Below the pieces are notes generated by a model. The model ran no database searches. It saw nothing but the letters and a program-made list of their open reading frames with translations, and had not been told where the DNA came from. A DNA stretch of 64,000 nucleotides, taken from the NCBI GenBank assembly GCA_008477525.1, contig SPDT01000002.1:2604001-2668000 (forward strand), read 5' to 3'. The DNA is from Hypomyces perniciosus. Lineage: Eukaryota; Ascomycota; Sordariomycetes; Hypocreales; Hypocreaceae. Below are positions 12,464 through 23,089 of the stretch, one piece after another (within the stretch, counting starts at the first letter, position 1; every line of letters begins with the position of its first letter). Position numbers and translations under genes: made by a program.

Positions 12464-12545
12464 GCGTAATTGGTTTAGTGGTAAAATTCTCCGTTGCCAT
12501 CTGAGCAGCGTCGGGGAGCCCTGGGTTCGATTCCCAGATTACGCA
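12464..12545 (+). tRNA. tRNA-Gly (GCC) with an 11-nt intron
   Basis: The acceptor arms GCGTAAT and ATTACGC pair perfectly and are followed by discriminator A. The D-arm reads TGGTTTAGTGGTAAAA and the T-arm CTGGG-TTCGATT-CCCAG is perfect. The anticodon stem CTCCG/CGGGG (one G-U) encloses T-T-GCC-A, then 11 extra bases (12500-12510), then T. This places a canonical intron after position 37, and the anticodon GCC is at 12496-12498. A TTTTT Pol III stop follows at 12558-12562. Confidence 0.95.
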
Positions 12546-12557
12546 GCAAAAGTTCTC

Positions 12558-12562
12558 TTTTT
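12558..12562 (+). terminator. RNA polymerase III terminator of tRNA-Gly
   Basis: A run of five T lies 13 nt after the mature tRNA 3' end. Confidence 0.8.
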
Positions 12563-12836
12563 GCATGTGCGACCGACTGTATCTTTGCTTAGAAGCAATG
12601 CCATCTTTTCCTTTTATTTTATTTTTTATTTTTTATTTATATTTTTATCGTCTTTTCATTTTCTATCATCAGTCACGAACAGCAAAACAAACGGGATGCA
12701 ATTAAGCAAGAAATATATAAAAACACACAATGCAATGAAGAAATCTCGCCTTCGTAGGCCATGCGGCTAGTCAACAATGTGTTCCTCTCCATATAATGTA
12801 CAGAATGCAGTGAGTATCCTTGTATAAACCCCCATA

Positions 12837-14452
12837 TCACGACAGATAGTTTTCTGCTTCTCGGAGAACCGCAGCCGGGTTAGCCAGGGACCCCTTGTCC
12901 CTCAGGCCGCTCGATCGTGGTTTGCTCTCATCGTCCCTGCAGGGGTCGATGTTCTCCTTCATGGGATCGTCAAACTCCAAAAGGTCCATCTCATCGCCTG
13001 CTTGGTCTTGCTCCTCTGCCATTGCGCCGTTGCCATCCTTCTCCATCATGGCGGCTAGACGGGCTGCGCGGCCCTCTTTCTTCCGTGGAATAGGCGCTGT
13101 GCAGTATTAGCAAAAAAGGTTCCCGATAAAGGGCAGGGAAACATACCTCGACCGTTTTCTTGCACATAAAAGCACCTGAGTAGTCCCACAGCATCATCAC
13201 GGCCCCATCCACCTTCAATCTCATAGCCTGCTTCAACGTTGCCTCCATCGCCGCCACCAGGAGGGAACGATGTGCCCAAGCTGCCGCCTCCATCAGGAAA
13301 TTGGATCGGCTTTGGCGTAGGGTGAGCGCTCGCAGTCTGGCCGTCTTCCCCAATAGGGAGAGAGTTGGCGTGAATGCTAAAGACTCCACCCGTGCCACCA
13401 AACTTGTCGTTGACAGCTCCAAAGTACACTTTCTTGATACCTAGTTGTCGCAGCAGCGACGCGCACATGACGCATGGTTCGACTGTCACGTACAGGATAC
13501 ACTCTCGGATGATGTTGCGGTCCACTCGCTCTGCGGGGTGAAACTTCTGGCCGTAGGGATACAGATGGCCCTTGCTGCCGTCCTCGTTGCCTTCATCAGG
13601 GCATCGCCACTCTGACTCTTGCGAGGCTGCATCAGAGGCCGCATCGGAGAGGTTCTGCTGTCGCACGGGGGGTGTCTTAGATTTGAGGCATGTTACCCTT
13701 GGTCCATCTCGCGGAGGATACGAAAGCAGAGCTGAGATGGCCATAAACTCGGCATGTCGGGTGCCGTTGCGCGTGACGTTGGTTGCGTTCATGCCCTTTG
13801 CGATGACTTTGCCGTCATGGACGAGGACACAGCCCACGGGAGTTTCGTTGGTTCTAAGGGCAAGCCGGGCCTAGCAAGAGGGTTAGCCTTGAGGTAGAAG
13901 GGGACGACAGATAGGGCAAATGCTTACCATGTCGAGAGCTTCGCCAATAAAGGCAAGATGCTCTGCCCGCTCAGCCAGGACAGCTGGATCGGTAAAGATA
14001 GGCACTTCTTGTGCCGAGGCAGGCTTCGTCGCAAGTTCATTGTCCTGACCCAACTTGAGTGCTGCCAATGGCTGGCTGAGATGGTCGGGGTGACCAGGAG
14101 GAGGCTGATTCTCCTTGTCCTCATCGAGGAGATGAATGCGACTCGCGACCGGCGCCATGCTGTTGCTGTTGCTGTTGGTATTGTCGCTTGTGGTGTTGTT
14201 ATTGTTGTTGTTCAGCTTCGTCTGATCCAAGCCCGAGCCCGAGCCTGAGGCTACTGGTGATGATGGTGAAGTAGAAGAAGAAGAGGAGGGGGAGGAAGAA
14301 GGAGAAGCAGTGGTAGTGGCAGTGGCGGTGGTAGAAGACGACAACTGATCGCCATTTTCTCTCCCGCCAGCTGGCAAGACGCGACGGAACAGCTTGCGCA
14401 GCGTCTTTCTGGCGCCTGCCAGCCCCAGTGACTTGAGCGCTGCCATGGCCAT
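12837..14452 (-). CDS. TAD2: tRNA-specific adenosine-34 deaminase catalytic subunit Tad2
   Basis: Three exons (14452-13928, 13870-13147, 13096-12837; introns 57 and 50 bp) give 502 residues. The deaminase core begins with ALDMARLALRTNETPVGCVLV, spliced exactly at the intron. It has the zinc and proton-shuttle motif HAE (H214, E216) and PCVMC (C308, C311), plus the family block GIKKVYFGAVNDKFGG. With the Tad3 partner it converts A34 to inosine in tRNA anticodons. The protein is much longer than yeast Tad2. A roughly 150-residue Ser/Asn-rich disordered N-terminal extension precedes the core, about 90 residues separate HAE from PCVMC, and a Gly-rich insert plus acidic tail follow. The start could also be the ATG two codons downstream at 14446. 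Confidence 0.9.
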
Positions 14453-15471
14453 CAATTCCAGTGGACTTGAACCCCCCAAGTTTGAGTGATTGCAACTGCC
14501 TCGCCTCTCTGCAGCTTGCCACCAAACTTCAAACTCCCAAACCTCCGGATCGCGACAAAGAAACGCGCTTTGATCTCTCTCTCTCTCTCTCTCTCTTCCC
14601 TCACGCCCAAATACCCCCCCTCTGGGCAGGCCAAACTCTCGCCTACGTCCCTATCGCGGGGAGAGAAGAGCCTCCCTTCAGCCCGTCCAATACAATCCGA
14701 ACTGTATCTCTCACTCACTCACTCTCACTCTCACTCACAGACTCCTCTCCTTCATCTCATGTAAACCAAAAAGTGAAAATGAAAGAATGAGAAGAGAAAG
14801 AATCCACCTCTTCAACAGCAACGCCCGAGCCAATAAACGAACTTTTCTTCTTTCTTTCTTCACAGCAGACTACTCCGTACCCTCGCTTTTCTCTTCTCTC
14901 TTTTGTTTTCCCAGTTCAGCCAGTAGTCTACAAGCAAAAGAAGAAGAAGAAGAAGAAATCAAGAGTTTCGGTGCTTTTTGCTTGCTACATACATCGTTAT
15001 GCCGCAGATGTTTGGACAAGCTTCCACGTTTGGATCGCCGTCATACCGAAACGGAAGAAAACACTTGCATCCAGCGAATCACATGACCAGCCTAATGACC
15101 CACTCACTGACCACAAACGGCAACTCCCTGCGCCATTCCCGCCTTCTGTCTTATCAAGACAAACTTCATGCCTCATGTCTAGAATAAATTCGGGCTACAA
15201 GACATTCACACAAAAAGGTACATATAGAATTAATCCGAAAATTAAGAAGAAATTACAAGGCTCTTTCGGCCTGGTGATTTATTTCCTCTGCAGACCCGTC
15301 AAGCGACAAGTCAGCTGCCATCGCTATAGTTTTCTATGGTACATTCAAAGGTATACACCATGGCCAACAGCGTGGCCAGGTACTCCAGACGCCAAGCATT
15401 CCATGCAAAACACGAGAATCGACGATCAAAGATCATCTATGAAGCATCATCCAAGTCGACGTGTATGCTCC
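14453..15471. other. Intergenic region with CT microsatellite (TAD2 promoter side)
   Basis: On the plus strand it is strongly pyrimidine-rich at 14570-14600, with CACT/CTCACT repeats at 14705-14740. TACTCCGTAC occurs at 14871-14880. No gene is evident, although many short frames are open because of the low complexity. Confidence 0.6.
14574..14596. repeat. (CT)n microsatellite upstream of TAD2
   Basis: A near-perfect CT dinucleotide run about 125 bp upstream of the TAD2 start codon. Confidence 0.85.
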
Positions 15472-18258
15472 TCATGCCATTTGCCATTGTAAATGCGTCG
15501 CTTTCACACCTTGATTGTAAAAGAGGGGAGAGGATGTGGTTCTCCTTGAGGAGAAGAAACGAGAAGCCTTTCGTCGGAGAACCGATAGTAGATTCACCAA
15601 CAAATTAGAGGATTCTTCTCGCGTTTGTGTCCGTAGACTTGATACTTTGGTGTCCCTTGCCGAACTCGGGAGGGACGAGCAGACATTGGCCTGCATCGTG
15701 CTGGCCAGCGTGGATGCCGCATGTTGGACAATGGCTCGCAATCCAAGGGCCAGCGAGACTGACGCAAAGACAAAAGAAGGGCCTGAGGTGGCGACGGACA
15801 ATATCCAAGCAACCGCCACGGTTACTATGCTGGCAACGGTTGCCATCATAGGTGCGGTGATAGATGTCAACTGACTCTCAGAGAGCAACTCCGCCTTCGC
15901 CCGAGTAACCATATCAACACCAGCCAACCGGATTGAAGAGGTGCTATGCTCAACCAAAGAACTAGACGAATCCGTGGTGGTGGTGGTGTTGGTAGTGGTT
16001 TTCCTGGCGGTAAACCTGGTGACTTGGCTCGACGACGAGCCCTCATGCGTTGAGGAGGAAGTCGAGAGGGTCTGAAGGGTGTCGGTAGCGACCAATGACT
16101 GGTGTGCGGTGACGTTTCTATTGTCAGTGGACGTCGGGAGGGTTTGGAGGGTTTGAAGAGTCTGGTGTGCCATAGTAACACGGCCACCAGAAGGCTCAGT
16201 GGTATCCACCACCGAGTGTCGGAGAACACCAACCGATGAGAGACGGGATTGAAGAGGGGTGGTGACCAGGAGCTCGCCCTGGGATACGTTCGCAGTCGAA
16301 CGGGCATCAGACGATGCTTCTTGGTTATCGGATATCGTCGTGATACCACGATAATGATCCTGAGTCTCCTCCTTGAATCGAGTCAGTGGGGAAATGCAAA
16401 TCAAACCCGACGAATCACGACGTACCATTACAGTTGATTGCACGCGCCCAGGTGAGTAGTCTGTGATGTGATGGGCCACGTTGGCATTTGTCGCATCCGA
16501 CAGAGATCGAGAGGCGCCTTCGCCTGGCGATTCCTGTTTCCCGGTGTGAGTTGTCATTCCACGAGTCATTCCTTGCAGAAGGAAACCTACGCTTCTATGG
16601 ATGTATTCATCCGACGATGGCTGAGCAATATCTTGAACTGGTGTTCCCTTTTTTCAAAGTCAGTCGCAATCCAACGAGCCAAGGGATAGGCGGAGACACG
16701 TACACTTCCGACGTCAATAGTGACGGGCCCGGAATTAACCGATGTGCTAGGTGTTACCTTCAAAGCGTGTCAGTCATCATTAAACCGCCAACATGAACAA
16801 TCGAAAACTTACGGCGTCGATAGCGCAATCCACGCCAGTTCCATATGGCAGCATTACTGCCACTGTTCCTCCAGGGGGACAAGATATGTATACTTGTCCA
16901 GGCGCCTCAGTTGAGGACATCGGGTTCGAACCCACATTGGAGTCGTGGCTCGGTGACTCGCCTGGACTCCTATTCGGATGAAGCCAATCCAAGGGCATGT
17001 GAGACTCCGCTATCACACCGGTACCCAGCGGAGACACGGATGTACTCCACTCACTCCAATCCGTCACACCACCCTCGCTGTCCACGTTGCCGTAGACGGC
17101 TGTCGGGGATTCTGATTGAGATGGTTGGCTCGGACTGAGGATGCGTGTAGACGAGATCAGAACCATCCGCTCATCCTCAGAGAAACTGGACGATGGCGAG
17201 AACAGGTTGAAGTCGGTGTAGTCGTTCAGAGGACCAGACTGATCCAAGAACGGAAGTTCAGGAGATGTGGTCTGTGATTCGGGTTCAAGGCCAGGAATGA
17301 CCATGGATTCTTGAGAGTTGGGCGTAAGCGACTTAACAGGAGACGCCGATGAGGATGACGCCGAAGATTGAGAAGACAGATAGCCCTCAGGGTCATGGAA
17401 GAAGTCGTAGTTCTCATCAACGGTCGGATATTGAACAAACTCCTCCCAAGGTTCGCAGTGCTGAACTTCAGTGTTAATCTCCAGGTCATGGAGATCGGAA
17501 AATGTAAAGGTAGGATCAAGACCCAATGGCGAGGCCGATATACGCAAGGCGTCGTCCACTGGAGGAGTTCTGGCGGCAGATGGCTTCTGTGGAGCTGTGC
17601 GGGCTTTCTTGGCCGGCTTTGCAGCGAGCTGTGAGGGAGCCTGAGGAGCGGGTCGCTTCTTGTGGCTGGGGTCACAACGGATCTTCTTCTTTCGGCAGCT
17701 GTCGCAGGCCTTAAGGACGCGCATGAGATGAGCGTGGTCGCGCTGCTCTTTCGTCTTAGAACCCCGGCTGGCCGAGTTAGTCACATCCTGGCCGTCCTTG
17801 GTCATGATCTTCATGCCAGGGAGGTGTGAGAAATCGACAGTGGAGTGGCGTGTGGATGAGTTGCCGGCCTTGGAGTTCTTGCGGCTTTGCGTGGAAGACC
17901 GGGAAGACACTGAGGTACTTGCTGATGCCTGATTCCAGTCCCAGGTGGAATTGACGGGAGAGACGTTGAAGGACGATGAGACGGAGGTGACCGGCGAAGG
18001 AGTGATGGGGCTGACTGCGTAGACCGGGTAGAACTTGAAGGTCTGTCCAGTCAACTGCACGTGCTCGAGGAAGTCGAGTGAGATGCTTGCCCGCTTCTCC
18101 TTGATCGAGGCCGGGCCAGAGACGTAGGCGTGCATCATGTCATCGAGCTCCGAGGTGCCGAGCGCGGGGAAGAACTGGAGCTGAGCGCCGAGCGCAGGTT
18201 GGTAGACGGAGAATCCCTGAGGGAGAGGAGAATTGGTGGAGTTGAATTGAGATGCCAT
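15472..18258 (-). CDS. Putative membrane-anchored regulator with a half Zn-cluster motif
   Basis: The first exon (18258-16813) codes for 482 residues. Exon 2 (16757-16704) and the segment from 16647 to the stop at 15472 follow after 55- and 56-bp introns that are needed to keep the frame. Two further GT-AG segments are multiples of three and may or may not be spliced (16534-16590 and 16360-16425), so the length is 850 to 891 residues. At residues 185-195 the motif CDSCRKKKIRC is followed by DPSHKKRP. This is the first half of a fungal Zn2Cys6 cluster, but the last three cysteines are missing. Most of the rest is Ser/Thr/Pro-rich and probably disordered. Near the C-terminus, about 15725-15855, are two hydrophobic stretches (ATVASIVTVAVAWILSVAT and FVFASVSLALGLRAIV) that look like membrane helices. 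The combination suggests a membrane-tethered DNA-binding or nuclear protein, which is inference. Confidence 0.75.
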
Positions 18259-18641
18259 TGCGTTTTGGGGGTATCGAGTAAAACTAAAAGATGGTGGTTT
18301 TTTCAAGGTGGTCGTGGTGGAGGTCGTCGTCTGTTTGCACAGATGAAAGAGCTCGACGAGATTACGGCAGCCATTGGAGTGTAAGCCTACGACCGTCCCA
18401 AGGTTCAGTTTTCGGCTTTTGTGATGGGTACTTACTCAATGCGACCGTCCGCTCAAAGGGGCTGTAATGATTGGGATTTGAGATGTGAACGAGTGAGTTG
18501 AGAGCTGTGAGTTGAGTTGAGATGATGGGGTCGCAGCAGCGCCAGAGAGGGGAGGGGGGGTATCGTGGCGCGCTGGAAGAGGATTGGAGGCTGTCCAGAG
18601 CAGGGGGGAAACCTCGGTTCCGAGGAGGTATCACCTGAACT

Positions 18642-18686
18642 GTCTGGTCTGGTCTGGTCTGGTCTGGTCTGGTCTGATCTGATCTG
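18642..18686. repeat. 5-bp GTCTG tandem repeat
   Basis: About nine units of TCTGG/TCTGA follow in tandem, roughly 390 bp upstream of the minus-strand start at 18258. Confidence 0.85.
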
Positions 18687-19214
18687 AAGCTGCAGTTGCT
18701 CGTGAGGCAAAGAGATGGGCGAAATGGAAGAAACGAAGTCCTCAGGCGCGCCGGGCGGGAGTCATGACGGTATTTCAGTGGCCTTGGACGTCCTCAGGAA
18801 TGGCGCAGCGAGTGGGCAAAGCTGGCCTAAGCCTGACTCCTTCGGCGTGCTCGATCAGGCATAGCGCAAGGCGGTCCTCGTGGCTCGGGCAGCCAATGAC
18901 ACGCTGCCATTCGCTCCAGGGGTTCGCTTCTGAGGCTTCTAATTGGCTTCCGAGCCCCACCCCTTGCGCCAGATTTGATGGGCCTTCGGCGAGAACGTCG
19001 CAGCCTCATTGGTCAATGGGCCGTCTGGGCTCTGAGGCTGCATGCGAGTGACTCAACTCCGCCAGATGAAAAAGCCCCTGTCACCATGTCTCAGCACATG
19101 GCGCAACTTGGGGAGACCAAGAAAATGTTAGCGCTCCAGGTAGAGATACCGTACAGGTACGAGCACGGAGTACAAGGCCACGAAAAATTGAGTCTCTCCA
19201 CTCCACCACGGGCT

Positions 19215-19269
19215 TACTACTGCTAGTGGTAGTAATACTCGTAGCAGTACTAACTACTACTAGTAGTAC
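19215..19269. repeat. Imperfect trinucleotide TAC/GTA repeat region
   Basis: Interspersed TACTAC and GTAGTA triplets form several small inverted repeats such as CTACTACTAGTAGTA at 19255-19268. Confidence 0.7.
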
Positions 19270-20140
19270 AACCAAGGTACGATAGATAGATGCTTAAGGA
19301 CCAAAAAGCTTACCCCAGACTTGGGTATGGATGGAGTACGGAGAACAGATACTAGTAGCAGTACTCCGTAATATCGGATGCTATGTGTACTCCGTACCGA
19401 CTCAGGTCCCAGCTGGCTTGGGTCCATCATCCAGGATCCATCCATCCATTGATATAGCCGTCATCGAATAGATAAAGCCAATGCCATTCTCTCCAATTCG
19501 ATGCCGCTGGTTGAGTCGACTTGCAGATTTGGATGGCACGTGCCGATGCTTCTTCTCCTTATCCAGGCGGACGTGGCGGCGGCCTCAAAATGGGCCGTCT
19601 CTCCAGTAGATGTCGGCCCGGCATCCGGCCACAGTCCGTCAAAATAGCAGTCAGATCTTTCAGGCCCTTCAGCCTATATCACACTGTGTTTAGAGCCACA
19701 ACGCACAAGAGATGTGTCGCCCAAAAGGGTAATCGCCGAGAATCATTGTCAATCAGCCCTGTCGCCATCAAAGCTATCACAAACAGCATCCTGTCGAGAT
19801 CACAAAGCTGCCAGCACCCAACACATCTGCTCTGCCGACGGGTACCGGTGCCCCTGTCTTATGCATCTGCAAAACCAGGAAGATGGGGCCATACATAGAC
19901 GTGTCGGAGGATTGCCATATCTCTTGGCGGAGTCCGACTGGGGCAGCTAGAGTTCGTGCCATTTCGGCGAGCTGTAGTAGGCTTAACGCATTAGATACCC
20001 CGCCTGCGGTTCATACTCGTAAGAGAACGCACGATAATAGCGAAAAGCCGGGTGAATCCAGCATCTCATACAGAGTTCGGAGCACTGTACGAAGTACGAA
20101 GTACTAGTATTTGCAGCAAATTTTCCTGTTCGTGCAAACC

Positions 20141-23089
20141 TCAACGCCGTGTAACCCTCCCCGCAGGCCGTGTCATCCCGAGCAAATCCTCTGCATGTTT
20201 GCTCCATGCCCCGCCATTTGCCGTGCTGAACCCCAGCATGTTTGCGCCATTCCCAGGCTTGATGGTAACGTTGTTTATGACGTTGTTTGTGACATTGCTC
20301 GGCCGCTCCCTCACGACAGGCCTGCCAACAGGCTCGAATGGCACGATGCATTTCGGCACTTGACCGGCGGCATCTTCCTTTCTTGCTGCTTTTCTTCCCC
20401 GTGTGGCCGGGTTCGCGATTCTCGGTTTCGGCGCGGAACTGCTTTCTTGTCTGGCGCTGTCTGCACTTGATTTGACTCCAGAATCAGCATTGCAAGCAGT
20501 TGTTGTACCAACACCCTCTGAAGATGACCTTGCAATGGACATTTCAGGTTTTGCCTCAATATGACCTGTTGCAACAGGTGTAGTAGCTCGAGTGATCTCG
20601 ACTGTGCCCGAGGATAGTTTTGCAGTCGTGCTGGGAACTGGCGTGTTAAACTTGGTCCCAAGACGACCCTTTGTACCAGCTGCAGGACCCCGAGTGCCTT
20701 CAACAGGCTCTTCGGGAGGTTTCTGAATCACGTTGGAAGCTGTCGTATCAGGCTTCACCCCAAAGCAATTTGTTGCCGACGCCAAGGGCGCAGGAACAGA
20801 ATCATCCGGGATGGCGAACCCAAAGATCTCCTTGCATTTGACACTCTTGCGCGCCATCTTGGCGATCCGTGGACCAGATTCAGCCGATTGCTTGCCTCTC
20901 GCATCCTTTCGCTTTGTAGATTGGTTGACCCTCGATGCCAGCGAAAAGCTTTGTGAGTCATCTTCCGATGAGTCTGAGTCCTCATCGCTGAGAAAAGGCT
21001 TAAAGGCCGCACGACGTTTTGGGCGATGGTTTTCTTTTTCTGGACGATCTGGCTCATCATCACTGGGGATGTGTTTTGATGGCTGGCGACGGCTTCCTTT
21101 CCGGACATCTTTGGTTGAGATGTCTGACTCATCATCACTCAGAATGGTCACAGATGCGCGCCGCGACCTCGTACGACGGGTCTTTGGTGGCAAGTCGCTT
21201 TGAGTATCTTCTCTGATCGACTGCTTGGTATCCTTTTGTTTTTGCCGTGTGCGACTTCGCACAGGCATGTCGCTCTCATCACTAGACTTCTCAACAGGAG
21301 CTTCGATTTTGGGCGGCGGCGTTGGTTCTCTTGGGGGTTCTATTGAGGGTTCTCTTGGGGGTCGTCTTGGGGGTTCTCTCGAAGGTTCTCTAGAGGGTTC
21401 TCTTGGGGGTCGTCTTGGGGGTTCTCTCGAAGGTTCTCTAGAGGGTTCCCTCGAGGCTCCAAGACGTTTCTTTGCTTCATCCTTGCGCTTCATTACAGGA
21501 CCGACCGGTCTAACAGGGCCGTCCTCATCGTCGCGTTTGTTGGACACAGGTGGTATAGAAGGTTGCTCCTCTATTTGCTCTGGGTTATTCTTCTCCAACA
21601 CCATGAGCAGACCTCTTCTCTTCCTCGGTTTGATGCGCAACTCTGTCCTTGGCTCAGGGTTCTTAGGTGGGACAGTGTCGGTTTTGTCTTCAGTTGCCTC
21701 CTTGCGTACTACCGCCGGCCGATCCTTTTGCTTGGAAGCGGTAGAGGTGCGGTCACGTTTCGTATCTGTGGATTTTGCAACCGCTTCGTCTTTCTTCTTG
21801 CGCGAGGCTGCTTTTCTTGGTTGATCCTCTTCGCTACCGGACTCTTCGTCTCTGGTCCTGTCGGCGCTTCTATTGTTGCTTTTCGTAGAATCTCGCGTAA
21901 TCGTTCGGGACCTTTGTTTTTCTTTCAACGATGGCTCCTTGTCCGAACTATGAGTCGTGCCAGCAACTTTAAGCGCATCTTTACTGGTGGTTTTGTTCTT
22001 ATCGAGAGATGAGGATTTACTGCTTGTAGCGGCCTTTGTAGCAGATGTACTGGATTTCACGGCTGGTGGAGATGGGGGCGGCGTGCTTTCCACCAGCACA
22101 ACATCATCATCGTCGCTCTCCTGATCTGGACGTTGTTGTATATGCTTGTCTTTGCCAGACCCTTTCGTAGTCAATGTCCTTCCATCTTTCTTGGATTGTT
22201 TGCTCATTTCGGGCGGCTTTGGTTGGTTGATGATCCTTGGGGCAGGTGACGTTCGCTTGCTTGACTCTGCCAGAGGCGGAGAGCTTTCCACCATGACAAC
22301 ATCCTGTTCACTATCCTCATCGTCTTGAGAACGAACAGCCCGCGAGTCCGATTGAAAATTCGGCTTATCCCACAATACCCGACTTCGAAACGTAGACAAC
22401 GGCGTCGACCCAGCCGTGAGCGTCAACCTAGTCCCAAAAAGACTCTGCGCATGCCCCATCTTGCTCGGCGGCGAAACGTCCACCTTTCTCTTCTTCGCCG
22501 GAGGCGCTCTCGCAGTCTGCTCAACACCGCCGCCACCCTGTTCCGCAGTTCTTCGTGCCTCGAACGGCGAACGGTCTGATATCGCCGCTCTACCAATCGG
22601 TCCCGGATTCGGCACAAGTTCGCTCAGCGGACGATGCATCTGCGGTCTTACTCCCCCAGCGGTACCATCCTGTCTCACAGAGCGCCCGCTCTGGACCGGC
22701 GTCCGGGCCGCAGCCTCCGCACGGCGCTTCTCCACCTCCCTGGCCCTTTTATCCAGAATCTCGGTCAAATCCTGCTCTCTCGACCCCGTGCACTCGGAAA
22801 CCTGGACAATCGCCGCTCCGCGATCTAATTCCAGCTCCACTCCTTCTTCAAATTCCTCTTCGTCTGCCTGCCAGTGGCCATCGCCGATGAAGTTGCCCCG
22901 GTCATCGTATACCATGTAGCGCTTGTTGAAGGTGTGGAATTTCAGTTTTCCGTCCTGCCATCTTTTTTGCTTCCGTCGGAGGTCGTGCGTGAAGAGGCAT
23001 ATGAAGTCGCGGACAGTAGCAGAGGCGGGCGGAGCTGCGGCGTCATTGGTACTGCGCGACAGAGTCGCGCGACTTATGGCGTGGGACAT
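20141..23089 (-). CDS. ZGRF1/Mte1-like protein with N-terminal DUF2439 domain
   Basis: An intronless frame of 982 residues. Residues about 26-105 form the DUF2439 domain (VRDFICLFTHDLRRKQKRW, LKFHTFNKRYMVYDDRGNF, then an acidic stretch). This domain is found at the N-terminus of human ZGRF1 and in yeast Mte1, which works with the Mph1 helicase at D-loops and telomeres. Here no helicase follows. The rest is charged, Ser-rich and disordered, as in Mte1-type proteins. Two short blocks, DVVMVESSPP (residue 263 on) and DVVLVESTPP (about 329 on), each preceded by acidic residues, look like SUMO-interacting motifs. A 16-residue Arg-Glu-Pro repeat is encoded by a 48-bp duplication at 21347-21442. The conserved C-terminal tail includes AWSKHAEDLLGMTRP. 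The role in recombination or telomere care is inferred from the family. Confidence 0.85.
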   Translation of the reverse strand: MSHAISRATLSRSTNDAAAPPASATVRDFICLFTHDLRRKQKRWQDGKLKFHTFNKRYMVYDDRGNFIGDGHWQADEEEFEEGVELELDRGAAIVQVSECTGSREQDLTEILDKRAREVEKRRAEAAARTPVQSGRSVRQDGTAGGVRPQMHRPLSELVPNPGPIGRAAISDRSPFEARRTAEQGGGGVEQTARAPPAKKRKVDVSPPSKMGHAQSLFGTRLTLTAGSTPLSTFRSRVLWDKPNFQSDSRAVRSQDDEDSEQDVVMVESSPPLAESSKRTSPAPRIINQPKPPEMSKQSKKDGRTLTTKGSGKDKHIQQRPDQESDDDDVVLVESTPPPSPPAVKSSTSATKAATSSKSSSLDKNKTTSKDALKVAGTTHSSDKEPSLKEKQRSRTITRDSTKSNNRSADRTRDEESGSEEDQPRKAASRKKKDEAVAKSTDTKRDRTSTASKQKDRPAVVRKEATEDKTDTVPPKNPEPRTELRIKPRKRRGLLMVLEKNNPEQIEEQPSIPPVSNKRDDEDGPVRPVGPVMKRKDEAKKRLGASREPSREPSREPPRRPPREPSREPSREPPRRPPREPSIEPPREPTPPPKIEAPVEKSSDESDMPVRSRTRQKQKDTKQSIREDTQSDLPPKTRRTRSRRASVTILSDDESDISTKDVRKGSRRQPSKHIPSDDEPDRPEKENHRPKRRAAFKPFLSDEDSDSSEDDSQSFSLASRVNQSTKRKDARGKQSAESGPRIAKMARKSVKCKEIFGFAIPDDSVPAPLASATNCFGVKPDTTASNVIQKPPEEPVEGTRGPAAGTKGRLGTKFNTPVPSTTAKLSSGTVEITRATTPVATGHIEAKPEMSIARSSSEGVGTTTACNADSGVKSSADSARQESSSAPKPRIANPATRGRKAARKEDAAGQVPKCIVPFEPVGRPVVRERPSNVTNNVINNVTIKPGNGANMLGFSTANGGAWSKHAEDLLGMTRPAGRVTRR
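21347..21442 (-). repeat. 48-bp tandem duplication coding an Arg-Glu-Pro repeat
   Basis: Two essentially perfect 48-bp copies (starting at 21347 and 21395) lie within the DUF2439 gene and encode 16-residue units rich in SREP and RRPP. Confidence 0.85.

Larger units (their letters stand above)
18259..20140. other. 1.9 kb intergenic region with short repeats
   Basis: It contains the promoter of the half-zinc-cluster gene, a GTCTG tandem repeat, a TAC/GTA-rich stretch, and several GTACTCCGTAC-type motifs (19164-19173, 19361-19370, 19387-19397). I see no gene. Confidence 0.6.
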
